Part shown: piece by piece, positions 7,142 through 9,950 of the stretch
Layout of the letters: each line of letters opens with the position of its first letter
Numbering within the stretch: the first letter of the stretch is position 1
Assembly: GCA_947647645.1 (NCBI GenBank)
Contig: CANSLE010000064.1
Coordinates: forward strand, 1-9,950
From: an uncultured Microbacterium sp.
Lineage (GTDB): Bacteria; Actinomycetota; Actinomycetes; Actinomycetales; Microbacteriaceae
Length of the DNA stretch: 9,950 nucleotides
Direction: 5' to 3'
The notes under the pieces: model-generated
What the model saw: only the letters and a program-made list of their open reading frames with translations
What the model was told of the DNA's origin: nothing
Databases searched by the model: none
Translations under genes and position numbers: made by a program

Positions 7142-7217
7142 TGGTGCACCCCCTGGGACTCGAACCCAGAACCCACTGATTAAGAGTCAGTTGCTCTGCC
7201 GATTGAGCTAGAGGTGC
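7142..7217 (-). tRNA. tRNA-Lys, anticodon CUU
   Basis: On the minus strand a full cloverleaf can be drawn. The acceptor stem GCACCTC pairs with GGGGTGC (one G-U pair). The D-arm is AGCTCAATCGGCAGAGCA. The anticodon stem ACTGA/TCAGT holds loop CTCTTAA, which reads AAG (Lys). The T-arm contains the canonical GGTTCGAGTCC. The discriminator is A, and CCA is encoded at 7144-7142, giving 76 bases. It is a single tRNA, not part of a visible cluster, and no integrase or att-like duplication adjoins it. Confidence 0.97.
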
Positions 7218-7318
7218 GTTCCGTATGGCCGCTGGATCCTCGAGAAGATCATTGGCGAACCGAGGGACAACGTTACCATCCCGAAAGGCGCACCGCGAAT
7301 CGAGGCGACAACGACGCG

Positions 7319-7324
7319 TATCCT
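7319..7324 (+). promoter_or_regulatory. -10 box for a leaderless hisN transcript
   Basis: TATCCT (TAnnnT type) ends 7 bases before the GTG start at 7332. The intervening GGGGGTT is too close to the start to be a normal ribosome site. The layout fits leaderless transcription. No clear -35 is seen. Confidence 0.4.
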
Positions 7325-7331
7325 GGGGGTT

Positions 7332-8171
7332 GTGACCTCCCCCGCCACCACGTCTCCCTGGAGCACGCCCTTCGACGGTGACCTCACCGACGACCTGCAG
7401 CTCGCACTGCGCCTCGCCGACGCGGCGGATGCCGTGACGATGGCGCGCTTCGACGCCGCCGATCTGGACGTCCAGCTCAAGCCCGACTCCTCGCACGTGA
7501 CCGAGGCCGACCTGGCCACCGAGCGGGCGCTGCGCGCGCTCCTGTCGGCCGAGCGTCCGGGCGACGGCATCCTGGGCGAGGAGTACGGCAGCTCCGGCGC
7601 CGCGACCCGCCAGTGGATCATCGACCCGATCGACGGCACGGCCAACTACCTCAAGGGCATCCCGATGTGGACGACTCTCATCGCGCTCGCGATCGATGGC
7701 GTTCCGCGCATCGGCGTGGCGAGCCAGCCCGCTCTCGGCCGGCGCTGGTGGGCGGCATCCGGCCAGGGCGCCTGGACCAACACCCCCGACGGCGCCACGC
7801 GTCGCCTCGGCGTCTCGGGCATCGATGCCATCGCCGACGCGAGCGTGAGCTTCCAGTCCCTCGCCCAGTGGGACGAGGTGGGTCGCACCGACGACCTGCT
7901 GCGCCTCAGCCGTGCGGTCTGGCGCGACCGCGGCTACGGCGACACCTGGCCCTACATGCTGCTCGCCGAGGGCCGCCTGGAGTTCGTCGCCGAGTTCGGC
8001 GTGAAGGAGTACGACATCGCCGCGCTCGTGCCGATCGTGCACGAGGCCGGCGGCCGTTTCACCGACATCGACGGCGCCGACTCCATCGCCTCCGGTTCGT
8101 CGCTCGCGACCAACGGGCGCCTCCACGCCGACTTCCTCTCCCTCCTCGGCTCTTCGCCCGCGGCCCGCTGA
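7332..8171 (+). CDS. hisN: Inositol monophosphatase-family phosphatase, probable histidinol-phosphatase
   Basis: It probably removes phosphate from L-histidinol phosphate, the next-to-last step area of histidine synthesis, in the cytoplasm with Mg2+. The 279 residues show the whole family pattern: VTEADLATE (56-64), metal-binding GEEYG (82-86), the signature WIIDPIDGTANY (95-106) with Asp98 and Asp101, and a late KEYDIAALVPIVHEAGG with metal ligand Asp228. RGYGDTWPYMLLAEGR (200-215) resembles the G-D-x-W-x-Y-x-L-V/L-A motif of actinobacterial HisN rather than plain inositol phosphatases. GTG 7332 is chosen because homology-like sequence starts soon after and a TATCCT lies 7 bases upstream. 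No other his genes lie nearby. Inositol-phosphate or related substrates remain possible. Confidence 0.88.
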   Translation: MTSPATTSPWSTPFDGDLTDDLQLALRLADAADAVTMARFDAADLDVQLKPDSSHVTEADLATERALRALLSAERPGDGILGEEYGSSGAATRQWIIDPIDGTANYLKGIPMWTTLIALAIDGVPRIGVASQPALGRRWWAASGQGAWTNTPDGATRRLGVSGIDAIADASVSFQSLAQWDEVGRTDDLLRLSRAVWRDRGYGDTWPYMLLAEGRLEFVAEFGVKEYDIAALVPIVHEAGGRFTDIDGADSIASGSSLATNGRLHADFLSLLGSSPAAR

Positions 8172-8189
8172 CTCGACCGGACCCCACCG

Positions 8190-8786
8190 ATGACACGTTC
8201 TCGCTTCGCGCCTCTCGTCTTTCCGGCTGTCACCCTGGCCGTGGCGCTGCTGCTGAGCGGATGCGCGGCCGCCGCACCCACCGCCGCGCCGACCGTGACC
8301 GGCAACGCGGTCTCGCCGACTCCGACCGAGGCGCAGCCCGTACGGACGCCGGACATCTCCGCGACCGCCGCTGGCACCGCGACGTGCGAGGGCATGATCG
8401 AGCCCGACACCCTCGCCGAGTTCAAGAAGAAGGGGTGGACCGCCAAGCAGACTCCCTTCACGTTCGAGACGCAGCCGTCGAGCGCGCCCGTCGAAGGCGG
8501 CCTCATCTGCACGTGGGCGAACTACTCGGTCGCCTCCGGCAACCTGATGGAGTTCGGCTGGGCGCACGTCACGTCCGACGTGGCCACGACGATGGCGGCG
8601 CAGCTGGAGAAGGAAGGCTGGCGGCGCGAGAAAGCCGCGTCCGGCTTCTACATCACGCAGGATCCCTCGCGCGCCATCACCACCGACGACAAGGGCTACG
8701 GCATGACGTACCTGTTCGGCGACGGATGGGTCGCCGTGTCCGACACGAAGCAGTACCTGCTCCTCCTTCGCGGGACCGCCGACTGA
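8190..8786 (+). CDS. Putative lipoprotein of unknown function
   Basis: This 198-residue protein has a clear lipoprotein signal: basic TRSR, a hydrophobic core, and lipobox LLSGC with Cys25. An Ala/Thr/Pro-rich linker of about 35 residues follows, as in many actinobacterial surface lipoproteins. The folded part starts near Cys66 (TATCEGMIEP) and has Cys107 in GGLICTWANYS. The two cysteines could form an extracellular disulfide. The later part is rich in Trp and aromatic residues (GWAHV, EGWRRE, GDGWVAV), suggesting a small beta-rich domain. The overall style recalls actinobacterial DUF3558-like lipoproteins (Cys...CxW), but I cannot confirm membership. The ATG lies 18 bases after the hisN stop, so it is probably co-transcribed. 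No strong ribosome site is visible. Confidence 0.8.
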   Translation: MTRSRFAPLVFPAVTLAVALLLSGCAAAAPTAAPTVTGNAVSPTPTEAQPVRTPDISATAAGTATCEGMIEPDTLAEFKKKGWTAKQTPFTFETQPSSAPVEGGLICTWANYSVASGNLMEFGWAHVTSDVATTMAAQLEKEGWRREKAASGFYITQDPSRAITTDDKGYGMTYLFGDGWVAVSDTKQYLLLLRGTAD

Positions 8787-8891
8787 CGCCATCCGCTCCC
8801 GACCGGGGCCGCTCTCGGCGCCCGCACAACCGTCGTCGCTGACCACAAGCTGGCCGCCACATCGAACGCACGACGAGCCGACACCCCCGAC

Positions 8892-8936
8892 GGCGAAGGC
8901 CCCGGCATCCATCGATCGGATGCCGGGGCCTTCGCC
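8892..8936. terminator. 19-base perfect hairpin between the lipoprotein gene and ssrA (bidirectional terminator)
   Basis: The left arm (8892-8910) and right arm (8918-8936) are exact reverse complements over 19 bases with a 7-base loop, very GC-rich. It lies between two convergent transcription units, about 105 bases after the lipoprotein stop and 17 bases after the tmRNA 3' end. No U-tract is present on either side. The innermost part of the stem is an inverted pair of the GGATGCC word. Confidence 0.85.
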
Positions 8937-8952
8937 TGTGACAGTGACGTCG

Positions 8953-9319
8953 TGGAGCTGGGGGGAATCGAACCCCCGTCCAACGCTGAGATACTGCGTC
9001 TTCTCCGGGCGCAGTCTGTGAAGACGTTCTGCTCGGCTCCGACCTTTGTCACAGACACCTAAGTCGACGAGCCCAGCCTGGGAAGAGTCCCGCGTGACGT
9101 CCAGGCGCCGTCACACAGCAAGACCCCTAGATGACGCCAGGGTCCGTGGCGGGGTCACACACGGTCTGACGGACTATCGGGCTCGCTTAGGCAGCGAGGG
9201 CGAAGTCAGTGCGCTTGGATTCGGCACTTGTAGTTTTGCAGAGATCGTTTACGAGATAACCCTGCATCCTCGGCCCGCTTCTCGCAGATTCACAGACGCT
9301 GTCGAAACCGATCAGCCCC
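8953..9319 (-). ncRNA. ssrA: Transfer-messenger RNA (tmRNA)
   Basis: tmRNA rescues ribosomes stalled on broken messages and tags the unfinished protein for degradation. Minus-strand 5' GGGGCTG (9319-9313) pairs with 3' CAGCTCC (8960-8954), forming the 7-base acceptor stem, with discriminator A at 8953. CCA is not encoded. The 5' part GGGGCTGATCGGTTTCGAC is the classic tmRNA start. The 3' end has a tRNA-like T-arm (GGGGG, TTCGATT, CCCCC). About 367 bases separate the ends, a normal length. The tag frame is at 9225-9187, and the region between it and the T-arm has room for the later pseudoknots. There is a hairpin just downstream. Confidence is very high; the 5' end could be off by one because an extra G precedes it. 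Confidence 0.96.
9187..9225 (-). other. tmRNA proteolysis-tag reading frame
   Basis: Twelve codons starting GCC at 9225 encode AESKRTDFALAA, followed by TAA at 9189-9187. The LAA end is the protease-recognition signal. Length and pattern match the mycobacterial-type tag (ADSHQRDYALAA). An A stands at position -4 from the proposed resume codon, as in the E. coli tmRNA. The frame stays open further upstream (CKTTS before the Ala), so the exact resume codon is inferred. Confidence 0.8.
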
Positions 9320-9405
9320 CTGTGCGTTACGGCGACGTGCCGTGCGGCGAATGAGCCACTGTCACGCTGTGGAGTTGTCACCGGATGCCGAAGGCACCCG
9401 AGCAT

Positions 9406-9411
9406 TACAGT
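9406..9411 (+). promoter_or_regulatory. -10 box for a leaderless SIMPL-protein transcript
   Basis: TACAGT ends 7 bases before ATG 9419, and the 7 bases between are pyrimidine-rich (TTACCCC), so no ribosome site exists. This is the third start in the window with the same geometry. A TTGTCA at 9375-9380 is too far (25 bases) to be its -35. Confidence 0.45.
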
Positions 9412-9418
9412 TTACCCC

Positions 9419-9950
9419 ATGACTGCTGTCACCATCACCGTCCGCGGCGAGAGCCACACGCGCGTGCTGCCCGAGCGGGCAGTGGCCCACGTCACGGCAT
9501 CCGCCGACGGTCCCGAGCGCGCCGCCGTCGTCGATCGCATCGCCACGCTCACAGAGCCGCTGCGCGCCGACTTGACCGCCCGAGCGTCTGCGGGGACGAT
9601 CGCGGACTGGGCGAGCCAGCGCATGTCGGTGTGGGCCGACCGGCCCTGGAACAATGAGGGCGCACAGCTCGCTCTCGTGCATCATGCTTCGGTGGAGGTC
9701 ACGGCGACGTTCACCGACCCGTCCGCGCTGTCGGAGTGGGTGAACGACATCGCGTCCACCGATGGCCTGCAGGTGGGGGCGGTCGACTGGCAGCTGACGC
9801 CCGAGACCCGCGCCCGCGTCGAGCGCGCCGTCGCCACGGATGCCGTCGCCATCGCCGTCGAGCGTGCCACGGCCTACGCCGCGGCCATCGGACGCCACGA
9901 GGTGAGCCCGCTCGAGATCGCCGATCTGGGCCTGCTCGGATCGAGCGCGG
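9419..9950 (+). CDS. SIMPL domain-containing protein (DUF541 family), partial
   Basis: The frame is open for 177 codons from ATG 9419 to the window edge without a stop. It begins VTITVRGESHTRVLPERAVAHVTASADGPER, the usual SIMPL start (short beta strand, V-x-G-x-G/E, P-x-R/E-A). The middle has HHASVEVTATFTDPSALSEWV, matching the family's second beta region. Later come the two Ala-rich helices (ARVERAVATDAVAIAVERATAYAAAIG). No signal peptide is seen, unlike many secreted SIMPL proteins, so it is probably cytoplasmic. SIMPL proteins are about 200-240 residues long, so only the end is missing. The molecular role of the family is poorly defined. The gene is divergent from ssrA with 99 bases between them. 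Confidence 0.85.
   Translation, partial: MTAVTITVRGESHTRVLPERAVAHVTASADGPERAAVVDRIATLTEPLRADLTARASAGTIADWASQRMSVWADRPWNNEGAQLALVHHASVEVTATFTDPSALSEWVNDIASTDGLQVGAVDWQLTPETRARVERAVATDAVAIAVERATAYAAAIGRHEVSPLEIADLGLLGSSA

Noticed and set aside
7142..7217. tRNA-Lys as an integration site for a mobile element
   Set aside because: No integrase, no partial tRNA duplicate and no base-composition break is visible on either side.
8787..8891. A possible small gene after the lipoprotein
   Set aside because: No frame with a start, ribosome site and coding character fits within these 105 bases; I see nothing there apart from the hairpin that follows.
7068..8912. A 614-codon open frame on the minus strand
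   Set aside because: It lies antisense to hisN and the lipoprotein gene and also crosses the tRNA. Its product is Arg/Gly/Glu-rich low-complexity sequence typical of high-GC antisense frames.
9046..9354. A 102-codon plus-strand frame
   Set aside because: It lies antisense to the tmRNA gene and has no coding character.
1..9950. CRISPR array, transposon, toxin-antitoxin or defence island
   Set aside because: No regularly spaced direct repeats, transposase motifs or defence-type domains were seen; gene content is ordinary core metabolism, transport and RNA genes.

Overview
The window is about 10 kb of high-GC chromosome. Codon third positions are mostly G/C, the tmRNA tag ends in a Micrococcales-like DFALAA, the transfer-messenger RNA lacks an encoded CCA, and several genes seem to start without a leader. 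Together these suggest an actinobacterium, probably of the family Microbacteriaceae (Microbacterium-like). The taxonomic call is an inference from style, not from a database match.

Positions 1-4711 (minus strand) hold a five-gene ABC importer operon of the branched-chain amino acid (HAAT/Liv) type. In transcription order it encodes a substrate-binding lipoprotein (livK-like), two ATPases (livG, livF) and two permeases (livH, livM). The last gene runs off the left edge. Three of the four junctions are 4-base ATGA start/stop overlaps, so translation is probably coupled. The true substrate cannot be read from the sequence.

Positions 4712-4864 form a divergent control region. It holds a consensus TTGACA -35 box for the liv operon, a perfect 9+9 base inverted repeat at the predicted liv start point, two smaller palindromes, and a -10 box placed for leaderless transcription in the other direction. 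That other direction (4865-6519, plus) is a MarR-family repressor translationally coupled to a 12-helix MFS efflux pump. This is a common autoregulated drug or metabolite efflux pair. A 12-base inverted repeat separates its end from a convergent small membrane protein gene (6575-7018, minus) of unknown role.

Positions 7100-9319 contain tRNA-Lys(CUU) on the minus strand with a hairpin behind it. Next, on the plus strand, come an inositol-monophosphatase-family histidinol phosphatase (hisN-like) and an uncharacterised lipoprotein. A 19-base perfect hairpin then lies between the lipoprotein and the convergent tmRNA gene (ssrA, minus). From 9419 a SIMPL-domain protein runs off the right edge.

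The region is mostly ordinary core genome. I see no mobile element, CRISPR array, toxin-antitoxin pair or defence system. The most unusual signal is a short DNA word, CGGATGCC/GGCATCCG, present about ten times where fewer than one copy is expected. It sits in fixed codon contexts that force less-used codons, and its core occurs as an inverted pair in a terminator-like hairpin, much as uptake or architecture-imparting sequences do in other bacteria. The second signal is the palindrome-rich liv/marR control region.
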